DNA of 64,000 nucleotides from an uncultured Methylophilaceae bacterium. Its GTDB lineage: Bacteria > Pseudomonadota > Gammaproteobacteria > Burkholderiales > Methylophilaceae. How positions within the stretch are numbered: the stretch's first letter is position 1; each line of letters starts with the position of its first letter. The DNA lies in the NCBI GenBank assembly GCA_903899965.1, contig CAIULB010000009.1, positions 35,516 to 99,515 of the forward strand, read 5' to 3'. Shown here in pieces: positions 53,773 through 64,000 of this stretch. Made by a program: the position numbers and the translations under genes. A model generated the notes under the pieces. That model was not told where the DNA came from and did not search any database. It saw only the letters and a list, made by a program, of their open reading frames with translations.

Positions 53773-54273
53773 ATGTTGAATAAAATACTTAACAGTCGCA
53801 CCGCTTATTTATTAGGTTTTTTGGCGAGCTTTGGCTTGGTAGCTTTGGCTTTGGTGATTCAAACCCAATACAAATTAGAGCCCTGCCCGCTCTGTATTTC
53901 TCAGCGCATTGTGTTTATGGGCTTAGGCATATTGTTTTTAATTGCAGCGATTCACAATCCACAAAATCGGGCTTGGGTAAACTTACATGCCTTGTTGCAG
54001 ACGCTTACTGCACTTGGTGGTGCTGGCGTGGCAATTCGCCATTGGTATTTGCAGGTGCATAAAGATGAAATGTTAGTGGATTGTGGTGTGGGCTTTGATT
54101 ATATGTTCGATAACTTTCCGCTAAAAAAAGCGCTGACTTTAGTATTCCGTGGCACTGGTGATTGTGCGTCAATTGATTGGACATTTTTAGGATTAAGTAT
54201 TCCGCAACTAGCCTTAATCGCTTTTGTGAGTATCGCAGCCTACGCTGTTTTATTAGCTAAAAAACGAATTTAG
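53773..54273 (+). CDS. dsbB: Disulfide bond formation protein B
   Basis: KLEPCPLCISQRIVFM and DCGVGFDYMFDNFPL...GTGDCASIDW; likely ATG start 53773. Confidence 0.93.
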   Translation: MLNKILNSRTAYLLGFLASFGLVALALVIQTQYKLEPCPLCISQRIVFMGLGILFLIAAIHNPQNRAWVNLHALLQTLTALGGAGVAIRHWYLQVHKDEMLVDCGVGFDYMFDNFPLKKALTLVFRGTGDCASIDWTFLGLSIPQLALIAFVSIAAYAVLLAKKRI

Positions 54274-54282
54274 AAGAGATTT

Positions 54283-55170
54283 ATGTATAAATATTTAGAA
54301 GATTTTGTTGGTAATACACCTTTAGTGAAATTAAAGCGTATGCCAGGCAATACCAGCAATACGATTTTGGTAAAGCTAGAGGGTAATAATCCTGCTGGCT
54401 CTGTTAAAGACCGTCCAGCGCTTTCTATGATTACGCGTGCTGAAGCGCGTGGCGATATTAAGCCAGGTGATACGCTGATCGAAGCAACTTCTGGTAACAC
54501 AGGAATTGCTTTGGCCATGGCAGCGGCGATGAAGGGCTACAAAATGTTGTTGGTAATGCCTGAAAATCAAAGCATAGAACGTCGTCAAACCATGAAGGCT
54601 TTTGGCGCTGAATTATTGCTGACGCCTAAAGATGGCAGTATGGAATTGGCGCGTGATGTGGCGATGAAGCTACAAGCGGAAGGCGAGGGTATTGTGCTCG
54701 ACCAATTCGGTAATCCAGATAACCCATTAGCCCATTATGAAGGTACCGGTCCTGAGATTTGGCGAGATACCGAAGGCAAGGTCACACATTTTGTTGCCAG
54801 CATGGGAACTACAGGTACGATTATGGGCACGTCTCGCTTCTTAAAAGAACAAAATCCGAATATCAAAATTATCGGCGTTCAGCCTGAAGAGGGTGCGCAA
54901 ATTCCAGGTATACGTAAATGGCCTGAAGAATACTTGCCAACGATTTACAACGCCAACAATGTTGATGAGTTGATTTATGTGAGCCAAGCCAATGCTGAAA
55001 AAACCACAAGGCGTTTAGCGGCTGAAGAAGGCATCTTTGCAGGCATTTCATCTGGCGGTGGTTTATACGCGGCTTTACAGTTGTCTAAACAAGTTGAAAA
55101 CGCAGTCATTGTTTCTATTGTGTGCGACCGTGGCGACCGTTATTTATCCACTGGCGTATTCCCGTCATGA
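54283..55170 (+). CDS. cysM: Cysteine synthase B (O-acetylserine sulfhydrylase)
   Basis: DFVGNTPLVKLKRM, KLEGNNPAGSVKDRPALSMI, EATSGNTGIALAM and ISSGGGLYAAL. Confidence 0.95.
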   Translation: MYKYLEDFVGNTPLVKLKRMPGNTSNTILVKLEGNNPAGSVKDRPALSMITRAEARGDIKPGDTLIEATSGNTGIALAMAAAMKGYKMLLVMPENQSIERRQTMKAFGAELLLTPKDGSMELARDVAMKLQAEGEGIVLDQFGNPDNPLAHYEGTGPEIWRDTEGKVTHFVASMGTTGTIMGTSRFLKEQNPNIKIIGVQPEEGAQIPGIRKWPEEYLPTIYNANNVDELIYVSQANAEKTTRRLAAEEGIFAGISSGGGLYAALQLSKQVENAVIVSIVCDRGDRYLSTGVFPS

Positions 55171-55943
55171 TTCCCACCCTAGTCTTCGACATTGAAACCA
55201 TCCCCGATACGGATGGCTTAAAAGGCCTGCTTGGCTTGCCTGCTGAAACGTCTGCTGATGATGTAGCAAAGATTGCTTTTCATCAGCGTCGCCAGCATAA
55301 CGGCAGTGAGTTTTTGCCTTTGCATCAGCACCGCGTGGTGGCGATTTCTTGCGTTCTGCGCGAAGGCGACACTTTTAAAGTCTGGTCATTGGGAGCGGCA
55401 AATGAGCCAGAAGGTCAGCTGATCCAACGCTTTTTTGATGGGATTGAAAAATACACCCCCAATGTGGTTTCTTGGAATGGCGGTGGTTTTGATTTTCCAG
55501 TGTTGCACTACCGCGGCTTGATTCATGGCGTGCAAGCTCCTCGTTACTGGGACATGGGTGAGGATGATAAAGAGTTTAAGTGGAATAACTACATCAGCCG
55601 TTACCATTCACGCCATACCGATTTAATGGATTTGCTCGCGATGTATCAAGGTAGAGCCAATGCGCCTTTGGATGACATGGCGCAGTTATGTGGCTTTCCT
55701 GGCAAGCTAGGTATGGATGGTAGTAAGGTGTGGGATGCCTATCAAAATGGCGAAATTGAAGCGATTAGGAACTACTGCGAAACGGATGTGGTGAATACCT
55801 ATCTGGTGTATTTGCGTTTTCAATTGATGCGTGGTCAGCTCAACCAAGCGGCTTATGAGCGTGAGATTGCCTTGGTGCGCGACACCTTAAATGCAGACCC
55901 TGAGCCTCACTGGCAAGAGTTTATGGGCGCTTGGAAGCCTTAA
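55167..55943 (+). CDS. Predicted 3'-5' exonuclease (PolB-like RNase H fold)
   Basis: VFDIETIPDTDGL, VVSWNGGGFDFPVLHYRG and NYCETDVVNTYLVYLRFQL; ATG overlaps the cysM stop (ATGA). Confidence 0.92.
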   Translation: MIPTLVFDIETIPDTDGLKGLLGLPAETSADDVAKIAFHQRRQHNGSEFLPLHQHRVVAISCVLREGDTFKVWSLGAANEPEGQLIQRFFDGIEKYTPNVVSWNGGGFDFPVLHYRGLIHGVQAPRYWDMGEDDKEFKWNNYISRYHSRHTDLMDLLAMYQGRANAPLDDMAQLCGFPGKLGMDGSKVWDAYQNGEIEAIRNYCETDVVNTYLVYLRFQLMRGQLNQAAYEREIALVRDTLNADPEPHWQEFMGAWKP

Positions 55944-55984
55944 GTATTTTTTATTCATCTTTTAAGTAGTGAAGTTTATCTGGC

Positions 55985-57325
55985 ATGCGTTCTCGTAAAA
56001 AATTCAAATCTGAAAATCCTATTGGCACTGCCCGTATTGAATCCCTAGACCAAGAGGGTCGCGGCGTTGCGCATGTCGAGGGTAAAGCGATATTTATCCG
56101 CGGCGCTTTACCCAATGAAGTCGTGACGTATCAGTCGACACGTATTAAATCCAGTTATGAGTTCGCTGAAGTTAAATCAGTGTTAAAAGCCTCCAATTTG
56201 CGTGTCACACCAAAATGCCCGCACTTTGGAATGTGTGGGGGCTGCGCACTGCAACATTTGGATTTCTCGGCACAAGTGGCAGCTAAACAACGCTTGCTTG
56301 AAAATGATTTGCGCCATATTGGCAAAGTAAAACCAGAAAGCATGCTACCCCCAATTTATGGCCCGGCTTGGGGTTACCGTCACAAAGCGCGTTTGCGCGT
56401 GAAATATGTAGATAAAAAAGACCGTGTATTAGTTGGGTTTAATGAAAAAGCTACGCCATTTGTGGCGGATATGAATAGCTGTGAAGTTCTGCCACCACGC
56501 ATTTCGGCTTTGATTGCACCGCTCCAAGACATGATTATTCAAATGAGTATTCGCGATGCCATTCCGCAAATTGAATTGGCGGTAGGTGAGCATGCGATAG
56601 TGTTGGTCTTCCGTGTGATGGAAACACCAAACGCCAAAGATGAAGCTTTATTTAAAGCATTTGCGGATAAATACGATGTGCAGGTTTGGACCCAGACTAA
56701 AGGCTTAGACACTGTTCAGCCTTTTTATCCATTGGATGGCGCAAAGCTCAGCTACTCACTGCCTGAGTTTGATCTCATGTATCCATTTAACCCTACTGAG
56801 TTTACCCAGGTGAATCCACATATCAATCAAGTGATGCTGCGCCGTGCGATGCAGTTGCTATCGCCGCAAGCGGGCGAAAAGATTGCGGACTTCTTCTGTG
56901 GGTTGGGTAATTTCACTTTACCGATTGCTCGCTCTGGCGCCACTGTGTTGGGGATGGAAGGTTTGGAAACGCTAGTGAGTCGTGCCCGTGAAAGTGCTGA
57001 ATTGAATGACTTAGCTGACCAAGTGGAATTTACTGAGGCGGACTTATTCGATATGACGCCTGAGTTATTACAAGGACTGGGTCACTTTGATAAATGGCTC
57101 ATTGATCCGCCACGTGATGGCGCAATGGCCTTGGTGAGCGCCTTGCCCAATGATGGAAGTTTCGGGCCAGAGCGTATGGTGTATGTGTCTTGTAATCCAG
57201 CGACATTGGCGCGCGACGCTGGTATTTTGGTCAATGAAAAAGGCTATCGCATGGTCGCGGCGGGCGTGATTAATATGTTTCCACATACCTCGCATGTGGA
57301 ATCCATTGCCCTGTTCGAGCGCTAA
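55985..57325 (+). CDS. rlmD: 23S rRNA (uracil-C5)-methyltransferase
   Basis: TRAM domain; [24 protein letters not shown] 4Fe-4S motif; [34 protein letters not shown]. Confidence 0.95.
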   Translation: MRSRKKFKSENPIGTARIESLDQEGRGVAHVEGKAIFIRGALPNEVVTYQSTRIKSSYEFAEVKSVLKASNLRVTPKCPHFGMCGGCALQHLDFSAQVAAKQRLLENDLRHIGKVKPESMLPPIYGPAWGYRHKARLRVKYVDKKDRVLVGFNEKATPFVADMNSCEVLPPRISALIAPLQDMIIQMSIRDAIPQIELAVGEHAIVLVFRVMETPNAKDEALFKAFADKYDVQVWTQTKGLDTVQPFYPLDGAKLSYSLPEFDLMYPFNPTEFTQVNPHINQVMLRRAMQLLSPQAGEKIADFFCGLGNFTLPIARSGATVLGMEGLETLVSRARESAELNDLADQVEFTEADLFDMTPELLQGLGHFDKWLIDPPRDGAMALVSALPNDGSFGPERMVYVSCNPATLARDAGILVNEKGYRMVAAGVINMFPHTSHVESIALFER

Positions 57326-57333
57326 AAGCATCT

Positions 57334-58791
57334 ATGTTTAAAAAAGTCGGTTTTTTGTTTTGCTTGATTTACAGCTTAACCGCCTGTCATCAGCAAGCAG
57401 CCGATCAACGACAAGATATTCGTTTTGCAGTCGCACAAGCACCGATCAATCTAGACCCTCGCTATGCCACGGATGCCGCTTCTGCGCGCGTCAATCGTTT
57501 GCTTTATCGCTCCCTGGTGGGATTTGATACTAGCTCGAAACCCATCGCGGATTTAGCTAGTTGGCAGGCGGTTGGTCCAAGGCAATATCGCTTTAAGTTA
57601 GGCAGGGAAGGGCGTATTTTTCATGACGGTAGCCTATTAACAGCTCAAGATGTTCAGGCCACTTACGCATCTTTGTTGGTGCTTAAAGACTCGCCGCTTT
57701 CAGCTGAGTTTGCCAATATCAGTCGCATCCAAATACTGGATGACAATACTGTCGATTTTTACTTAAAAGAAGCTGATAACGCTTTTCCAGCCAAGCTCAT
57801 TATTGGTATTTTGCCAGCGCGTCAAATCTCGCAAGGGCTTGATTTTAGCCATCATCCATTAGGCACTGGGCCGCTCGCGTTTGTCAGCTGGACAAACACT
57901 CTTCAGCTAAAACGTGTGGCAGATAGCCAAGTGATTACCTTGTTAGAAGTAAAAGACCCAACGGTTCGCATCCTTAAATTAATGCGCGGCGAGATTGATA
58001 TTCTGCAAGGAGATTTGCCCCCAGAATTAGTGCGTTATTTAAAAGGGAAGCCAGATATTAAGGTGACTGAAAGCAACGGCGCCAACTTTTCTTACCTAGG
58101 ATTTAATCTCCAAGATAAAACGCTGGCCAATCTTAAAGTGAGACTAGCAGTTGCGCATGCGATTAATCGCGATGTGATTATCCAGCAAGCCTTGATTGGT
58201 GGCACGCGCGCGGCGGGTGCTATCTTGCCGCCAGAGCATTGGGCGGGGAACGCAAGCCTTGCGTCTTACGCATATAACCCAGGGCTTTCAAGAGAGCTAC
58301 TCAAGGAGGCGGGTGTGCAATTGCCGCTCCATCTTGTTTACAAAACCTCTACCGATGCCCAGCGTGTTCGTCTTGCCACAATAATGCAAGCGCAAATGGC
58401 TGAGGCGGGCATTGCGCTTGAGATTAAGAGTTTAGATTGGGGTACTTTTTTTGAGGATGTGAAGCAAGGTCATTTTCAATTGTTTGGGCTCACTTGGGTG
58501 GGCATCAATACCCCGGATATTTATGGCAAAGCATTTGGCTCTGATAATGCCCCGCCGAAAGGATTTAATCGTGGTCGTTTTAGCGACCCCCAGCTAGATG
58601 ATTTGTTAGCCAAGCAGGACTGGAAAGCTGCCACGAAAATTATTCACCAACAGTTGCCTTATGTGCCCTTATGGTATGAAGGCCAGTTTGCAGCTGCGCG
58701 TGCTGATGTTAGCCAATACGCGCCAAAGCCCGATGGCAATTGGGATGATTTGGCGAACGTTGTTCGCACATCCAGCGCTAAAGTGCATTAG
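57334..58791 (+). CDS. Peptide/oligopeptide ABC transporter-type substrate-binding lipoprotein (SBP family 5)
   Basis: Lipobox SLTACHQ; VNRLLYRSLVGFD, FHDGSLLTAQDVQATY and NLKVRLAVAHAINRD. Confidence 0.93.
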   Translation: MFKKVGFLFCLIYSLTACHQQAADQRQDIRFAVAQAPINLDPRYATDAASARVNRLLYRSLVGFDTSSKPIADLASWQAVGPRQYRFKLGREGRIFHDGSLLTAQDVQATYASLLVLKDSPLSAEFANISRIQILDDNTVDFYLKEADNAFPAKLIIGILPARQISQGLDFSHHPLGTGPLAFVSWTNTLQLKRVADSQVITLLEVKDPTVRILKLMRGEIDILQGDLPPELVRYLKGKPDIKVTESNGANFSYLGFNLQDKTLANLKVRLAVAHAINRDVIIQQALIGGTRAAGAILPPEHWAGNASLASYAYNPGLSRELLKEAGVQLPLHLVYKTSTDAQRVRLATIMQAQMAEAGIALEIKSLDWGTFFEDVKQGHFQLFGLTWVGINTPDIYGKAFGSDNAPPKGFNRGRFSDPQLDDLLAKQDWKAATKIIHQQLPYVPLWYEGQFAAARADVSQYAPKPDGNWDDLANVVRTSSAKVH

Positions 58792-58831
58792 ATTTTATAA
58801 ATCAGGCATTCCAGAGTAAAATACTCAACTT

Positions 58832-61009
58832 ATGCAAATCAACACCATCCCCGCCGTTAAACCAATCACTCAGTACCGTCCTTATTGGGCTAAGCGTTTT
58901 GGCACGTCCAAAATGTTACCGATGAGTCGTGAGGAAATGGATGATTTGGGTTGGGATAGTTGCGACATTATTTTAGTGACCGGTGATGCGTACATCGACC
59001 ATCCTAGCTTTGGCATGGCGCTAGTTGGACGTTTACTTGAATACCAAGGTTTCCGTGTGGGGATTATTGCCCAGCCTGATTGGTCAGATGCTGAAGCCTT
59101 CAAAGTCTTGGGTAAGCCTAATCTTTACTTTGGGATTACGGCGGGCAATATGGACAGTATGGTGAACCGCTATACCGCTGACCGTAAGATACGTTCTGAC
59201 GATGCTTATACGCCAGATGCAGTAGCAGGTAAGCGCCCTGATCGTGCCGTACTGGTCTATTCGCAGCGTTGCCGTGAAGCGTTCTCTGACGTGCCTTTGG
59301 TCATCGGTAGTATCGAAGCGAGTTTGCGCCGTATCGCCCATTATGATTATTGGTCTGACAAGGTAAGGCGCTCGGTCTTGGTGGACTCTAAAGCTGATAT
59401 TTTGCTCTACGGCAATGCTGAACGTGCATTAATTGAGCTCAGCCACCGCTTGGGTAAAGGCGAAAATATCGCTGATATTACCGACATCCGTGGCACTGCA
59501 TTTTTACGTAAAAAAATCCCAGAAGGTTGGCAAGAAGTTGCATCTACCAACTTAGATCGTCCTGGTAAAGTGGAAGCGCCGATTGACCCCTATGAAATGA
59601 AAATGGGCGCTGGTACTAGCTGTGAGACTGAGGCTAAAAAAGACGAAGTTGCCTTACCAGAAGGCACACAAGCGGTGCAAATTGTTCGTAAACCTAAAGC
59701 GGATCGTGCTTTTCAAGTGGTACGTTTGCCTAGCTTTGAGGAAGTAGCAAAAGACCCTGTGCTATATGCGCATGCTTCTCGTGTGCTGCACTTGGAGGCA
59801 AACCCTGGCAATGCCCGTGCGCTTATTCAAAAGCATGGGGATCGCGAAGTGTGGCTCAATGCGCCGCCCATCCCGCTCACCACCAAAGAGATGGATTACG
59901 TTTACGACTTGCCTTATGCACGTAAGCCGCATCCCGTTTATGGCGATGCCAAAATCCCTGCGTGGGAGATGATTCGATTCTCGGTCAATATTATGCGTGG
60001 CTGCTTTGGTGGTTGTACCTTCTGCTCGATTACTGAGCATGAGGGCCGTATTATTCAGAGCCGCTCCGAAGAAAGTATTTTGAAAGAAGTGGAAGAGATT
60101 CGCGACAAGGTCGATGGTTTCACCGGCGTGATTTCAGACCTGGGTGGTCCAACTGCCAATATGTACCGCATGGCTTGCAAGTCTCAAGAGATTGAAAAGT
60201 CATGCCGTAAGCTTTCATGTGTTTATCCTGGTATCTGTGAAAACCTCAACACCGACCATTCGGCTTTGATCCAGCTTTATCGCAAAGCGCGTAACCTCAA
60301 GGGCATTAAAAAGATTCTTGTGGGCTCTGGTCTGCGTTATGACTTGGCGGTGACTTCGCCTGAGTATGTCAAAGAGCTGGTGCAAAACCATGTGGGCGGC
60401 TACTTAAAAATTGCCCCTGAGCATTCTGAAGAGAATGTGCTCTCTAAAATGATGAAGCCAGGCATGGGCGCTTACGATAAGTTTAAAGAGATGTTTGAGC
60501 GCTTCTCAAAAGAGGCCGGCAAACAGCAGTACTTAATTCCGTATTTCATTGCGGCTCACCCTGGGACGACAGATGAAGATATGCTCAATCTTGCGCTCTG
60601 GCTCAAGAAATATGACTTTAGGCTAGATCAAGTTCAAACCTTTACACCAACGCCAATGGCGATGGCAACGGCCATGTATCATTCAGGTAAAAACCCACTG
60701 CGTAAAGTCACGGATGACAGTGAAGAAGTGCCTATCCCTAAAGCCGGTGGCGTGCGCCGTTTGCACAAAGCATTTATTCGCTACCATGATCCAAAAAACT
60801 GGCCCTTACTTCGTGAAGCGCTTAAAAACATGGGGCGTGCCGATTTAATCGGTAACGGTAAACACTGCTTGATTCCTGCATGGCAGCCGCTGGATAAAAC
60901 ACCGCCACGCCCTGTGCAGGTGGCGAGCAAAAAACGTTCAGCGCCAACGCCTGCTGCAGTCAAAGGTAAAAAGCTCGAAATAGGTAAGCCTTTCCGCCGC
61001 TCTCGGTAA
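58832..61009 (+). CDS. YgiQ family radical SAM protein
   Basis: 725 aa; [32 protein letters not shown] and [20 protein letters not shown]. Confidence 0.96.
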   Translation: MQINTIPAVKPITQYRPYWAKRFGTSKMLPMSREEMDDLGWDSCDIILVTGDAYIDHPSFGMALVGRLLEYQGFRVGIIAQPDWSDAEAFKVLGKPNLYFGITAGNMDSMVNRYTADRKIRSDDAYTPDAVAGKRPDRAVLVYSQRCREAFSDVPLVIGSIEASLRRIAHYDYWSDKVRRSVLVDSKADILLYGNAERALIELSHRLGKGENIADITDIRGTAFLRKKIPEGWQEVASTNLDRPGKVEAPIDPYEMKMGAGTSCETEAKKDEVALPEGTQAVQIVRKPKADRAFQVVRLPSFEEVAKDPVLYAHASRVLHLEANPGNARALIQKHGDREVWLNAPPIPLTTKEMDYVYDLPYARKPHPVYGDAKIPAWEMIRFSVNIMRGCFGGCTFCSITEHEGRIIQSRSEESILKEVEEIRDKVDGFTGVISDLGGPTANMYRMACKSQEIEKSCRKLSCVYPGICENLNTDHSALIQLYRKARNLKGIKKILVGSGLRYDLAVTSPEYVKELVQNHVGGYLKIAPEHSEENVLSKMMKPGMGAYDKFKEMFERFSKEAGKQQYLIPYFIAAHPGTTDEDMLNLALWLKKYDFRLDQVQTFTPTPMAMATAMYHSGKNPLRKVTDDSEEVPIPKAGGVRRLHKAFIRYHDPKNWPLLREALKNMGRADLIGNGKHCLIPAWQPLDKTPPRPVQVASKKRSAPTPAAVKGKKLEIGKPFRRSR

Positions 61010-61060
61010 TCCGCAAAATTGAACCAGGGCGCGTGGCATTGGTCACATAGTGACTCATTC

Positions 61061-61933
61061 ATGATTAAGGACTCAGCTGTGCGTTCATTCCTCTCTAAAG
61101 TCTCATTCGCGGTGATTCTTTTCACCGCCTCTCAAATCGCACTTGCGGCTGATAACGGTCTGCTTTGGAAGTTAGAGGCGCCTAGCGGTAAAGTCAGTTA
61201 CTTGCTCGGCACCATGCACACAGACGACCAGCGCGTGACCGAGTTTTCACCAAAAATCACGGAGGCTTTTAATAAAACGGAAGCCTTTATGATGGAAACC
61301 TTACCACCGCGCAATCCTTCGATTTTTATGATGAAGCAAGGCACGGTGGCTGAGCTCCTCACGGAAAAAGAGTTTGACCAAGTGCGTGAGTTGGCAGATT
61401 TTCATTCCATGCATATCGAAGCCGCCATGCACATGAAGCCTTGGTTACTCGCAGTCATTTTTGATTTGCCTAAACCCAAAGCGCTTTATTCCATGGATGA
61501 GCTGTTGATGGCAAAAGCGGAGGAGCAGGATAAGAAAATTATTGGCTTAGAAAAAACCAGCGAGCATTTTTCAGTATTAGATGCCGTGAGTATGGACGAC
61601 CAAATGGTCATGCTGCGTGCCGTGCTCAAGCGAAGCCAAACAGATAAAGAGCGTGATTATGAAAAGCTACTCAAGGCCTATCAGTCAGGCGATTTAAAGA
61701 AAATCATCGATTTAGACGACAAAATCACAGGCGGCATGTTGCCCAAAGTGGTTTGGGAAAATATGCGCGTTAAGCTTATTGATGAACGCAATGCAGGCAT
61801 GGCTGAGGGCTTGGTATCAGAGGCAAAGGATAAGGCTGTATTCGCTGCAGTGGGTGCATCGCACTTGGCGGGTGAGGGCGGTATATTGGGTCGATTACGC
61901 GGTGCTGGGTTTACGGTGACAGCGGTCAAATAA
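61061..61933 (+). CDS. TraB/GumN family protein, secreted
   Basis: Signal-like VSFAVILFTASQIALAA; YLLGTMHTDD; DKAVFAAVGASHLAGEGGILGRLRGAGFTV. Confidence 0.92.
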   Translation: MIKDSAVRSFLSKVSFAVILFTASQIALAADNGLLWKLEAPSGKVSYLLGTMHTDDQRVTEFSPKITEAFNKTEAFMMETLPPRNPSIFMMKQGTVAELLTEKEFDQVRELADFHSMHIEAAMHMKPWLLAVIFDLPKPKALYSMDELLMAKAEEQDKKIIGLEKTSEHFSVLDAVSMDDQMVMLRAVLKRSQTDKERDYEKLLKAYQSGDLKKIIDLDDKITGGMLPKVVWENMRVKLIDERNAGMAEGLVSEAKDKAVFAAVGASHLAGEGGILGRLRGAGFTVTAVK

Positions 61934-61951
61934 AGCCAACATACATTTAAT

Positions 61952-61987
61952 AAAAAAAGCGCAGTGGAGTTTCCAGTGCGCTTTTTT
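61952..61987. terminator. Intrinsic bidirectional terminator between the GumN-like gene and blc
   Basis: AAAAAAAGCGCAgTGGAGTTTCCAgTGCGCTTTTTT. Confidence 0.85.
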
Positions 61988-61998
61988 ATTGCTGATGA

Positions 61999-62514
61999 CT
62001 AGTTTGATTGATTTGGATAAATTAATTTATCCGTTTCAAAGCCAAGTTCTTTGGCTTTAGCAGTTAATTGCTGTTTCACAATGTAAGACATTTGCGGCGT
62101 ACGAGAGAGTATCCACAGGTAATCTTTTCCGCCAGTCACTAGCGCATATTGATAGCCTGGTTTATCAAGCTCGACAATGGTGTAAGCCCCATAAAATGGG
62201 CCAAAGAACGATACCTTTAAGCGCCCAACATCGGGCATTTCTACAAAATAGGCTTTGCCGATGGCTTCATTCCACTTTTGCTTTTTGGTATCAAAGCCAT
62301 GATTCACTACTTTTAAGCCGCCATCTTCGCGGAAACTATATTCCGCATACACCTTATCCAATCCACGTTCAAAGCTATGGTCTAGGCGGGCGATTTCATA
62401 CCAAGTGCCTAGGTATTTATCTGCCTCAAAGCCTGTAATCGCCTTGTATTTAGCATCGTCGCCAGTGCAGGCAAGCAGCACCAAGCAAAGTAACAAGTAA
62501 AGTTTTTTCATCAT
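61999..62514 (-). CDS. blc: Outer-membrane lipocalin (Blc-like)
   Basis: Lipobox LLACTG; YLGTWYEIARLDHSFERGLDKVYAEYSFREDG. Confidence 0.94.
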   Translation of the reverse strand: MMKKLYLLLCLVLLACTGDDAKYKAITGFEADKYLGTWYEIARLDHSFERGLDKVYAEYSFREDGGLKVVNHGFDTKKQKWNEAIGKAYFVEMPDVGRLKVSFFGPFYGAYTIVELDKPGYQYALVTGGKDYLWILSRTPQMSYIVKQQLTAKAKELGFETDKLIYPNQSN

Positions 62515-62529
62515 GACTTTCCCCTTTAA

Positions 62530-64000
62530 TTAACGACCGCGTCCGCCGCCGCCAGTGTGTCCGCCGCGACTGCCACCATTGTTACGGTTGGCGTTGCGTC
62601 CCGCATTTGGGTTAGGGCCTCTGTTTTGTGGTTTAGGCGCAAATAAAGCAGGTTGTGGCATGGCTTGGTGTCTTGCCGCTTCTGACATATTTTTTGAGGA
62701 TTGGTTTTGCGGTGCAGCTCTATTGCCATCAGTAGGTGCTTTATCCGTGCGTTGGCCTTGTGGTTTGTTGCGGCTGTGCTGTGGTTTACCTTGCGCTGGC
62801 TTACCGCCATTTTGCGGACGACGTTGTTGTGGTCTAGGCGCGCGCGGCGCTTCTGGTTCAGCCTTTTCTGGTTGAACCCAGCCATCAGCAGGCACTTTTG
62901 GAATCTCACGTTTAATGAGCTTCTCAATGTCTTTGAGTAGTTTTAATTCCTCACGATCCACTAATGAAACAGCAGCGCCACTGCTGCCTGCGCGGCCAGT
63001 TCTGCCGATGCGGTGCACATAGTCTTCAGGTACGTTAGGTAACTCAAAGTTAATCACTTGTGGCAATTGATCGATGTCTAAACCACGCGCCGCGATGTCG
63101 GTTGCCACCAACACGCGCACGGTACCGTCTTTAAATTGGGCCAGGGCTTTAGTCCGAGCCCCTTGGCTTTTGTTGCCGTGAATCGCTGCCGCCTCAATGC
63201 CGTCTTTGACGAGTTTCTCAGCAAGGCGATTGGCGCCGTGCTTGGTGCGGGTAAAAACAAGCACTTGTTGCCAGTCGTTATGCTTAACTAAATGGCTCAC
63301 AAGCTCGCGTTTAAAGCTTTGGCTAATCATGTGAACTGTTTGCTCAACGAGTTCTGAAGCCGTATTGCGACGTGCGACCTCTACGAAGCCAGGATTGTTA
63401 AGTAGGCCATCTGCCAGCGCTTTGATTTCATCAGAGAACGTAGCTGAGAAGAGTAAGTTTTGGCGTGCCTTTGGCAGTAAAGCCAAGATTTTTTTGATGT
63501 CGCGGATAAAGCCCATGTCGAGCATGCGGTCCGCTTCATCTAGCACTAAAATTTCAACGCCTGATAAGTCCACTGCTTTTTGGTTAGCGAGGTCGAGTAA
63601 GCGACCTGGCGTTGCCACCAAGATATCGAGTGGTTTTCTTAAGCGCGACATTTGTGGGTTGATGTTCACCCCACCAAAAATGACTGTTGAAGTGAGCGAT
63701 AAATACTTACCGTACGTTTTAACGGACTCTTCAATCTGCGCGGCAAGCTCGCGTGTTGGGGTTAGCATCAAGCAACGTGGGCGACCTTTGCCTAAATCGG
63801 CAACAGGCTTTTGGCTCAAGATATGCAAAATAGGCAAAGTAAAACCAGCGGTTTTGCCTGTGCCTGTTTGTGCGCCAGCGAGTAAATCACCGCCCGTGAG
63901 GACTTGTGGAATCGCTTGCATTTGAATTGGGGTTGGGGTGGTATAACCCGCGTCGCTAATGGCGCGGAGAATAGGTTCTGCTAAGCCTAAATTATTAAAA
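62530..64000 (-). CDS. rhlE: DEAD-box RNA helicase RhlE-type (N-terminus outside window)
   Basis: [30 protein letters not shown] and [10 protein letters not shown]; frame continues upstream as [31 protein letters not shown] to the window edge. Confidence 0.95.
   Translation of the reverse strand, partial: FNNLGLAEPILRAISDAGYTTPTPIQMQAIPQVLTGGDLLAGAQTGTGKTAGFTLPILHILSQKPVADLGKGRPRCLMLTPTRELAAQIEESVKTYGKYLSLTSTVIFGGVNINPQMSRLRKPLDILVATPGRLLDLANQKAVDLSGVEILVLDEADRMLDMGFIRDIKKILALLPKARQNLLFSATFSDEIKALADGLLNNPGFVEVARRNTASELVEQTVHMISQSFKRELVSHLVKHNDWQQVLVFTRTKHGANRLAEKLVKDGIEAAAIHGNKSQGARTKALAQFKDGTVRVLVATDIAARGLDIDQLPQVINFELPNVPEDYVHRIGRTGRAGSSGAAVSLVDREELKLLKDIEKLIKREIPKVPADGWVQPEKAEPEAPRAPRPQQRRPQNGGKPAQGKPQHSRNKPQGQRTDKAPTDGNRAAPQNQSSKNMSEAARHQAMPQPALFAPKPQNRGPNPNAGRNANRNNGGSRGGHTGGGGRGR

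Noticed and set aside
62526-62927. 133-aa minus-strand ORF overlapping the rhlE tail in another frame
   Set aside because: Produced by the low-complexity repeat composition of the rhlE 3' end; no recognisable protein features.
63365-63925. 186-aa plus-strand ORF opposite the rhlE core
   Set aside because: Antisense to conserved helicase motifs; Ser/Lys-rich shadow translation.

Overview
The 64 kb window is dense, AT-leaning and almost entirely core bacterial chromosome. Gene content and order (zwf/gnd/pgl, sucCD, rpsA-ihfB-lapB-pyrF, trpS-scpA-scpB-rluB, bolA-yciI-yciB) suggest a betaproteobacterial methylotroph of the Methylophilaceae type. That host call is an inference, not a database result. 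About 55 protein genes can be supported, with no rRNA, tRNA, CRISPR array, prophage or IS element seen. Both edges cut genes: thrC on the left and an rhlE-like helicase on the right. The most accessory-like segment is 25.2-28.9 kb: a secreted ankyrin protein, a small c-type cytochrome, a Tat-exported flavocytochrome-c sulfide-dehydrogenase-like flavoprotein, an unknown secreted protein and an SMP-30-like beta-propeller. The propeller gene carries a one-base frameshift. A second one-base frameshift, in a T7 tract, splits the lipoprotein signal peptide of an M48 metalloprotease. Other observations are an unannotated 33-aa single-TM peptide between dapE and prmB, a five-domain ribosomal protein S1, a textbook Fur box upstream of feoAB, a terminator-like hairpin inside a signal-peptide coding sequence, several hairpins at gene borders, and a sucC-sucD-ankyrin-nadE-PII cluster. 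No clearly new multi-gene defence or mobile system was found. The 25.2-28.9 kb module is the best candidate for undescribed biology.
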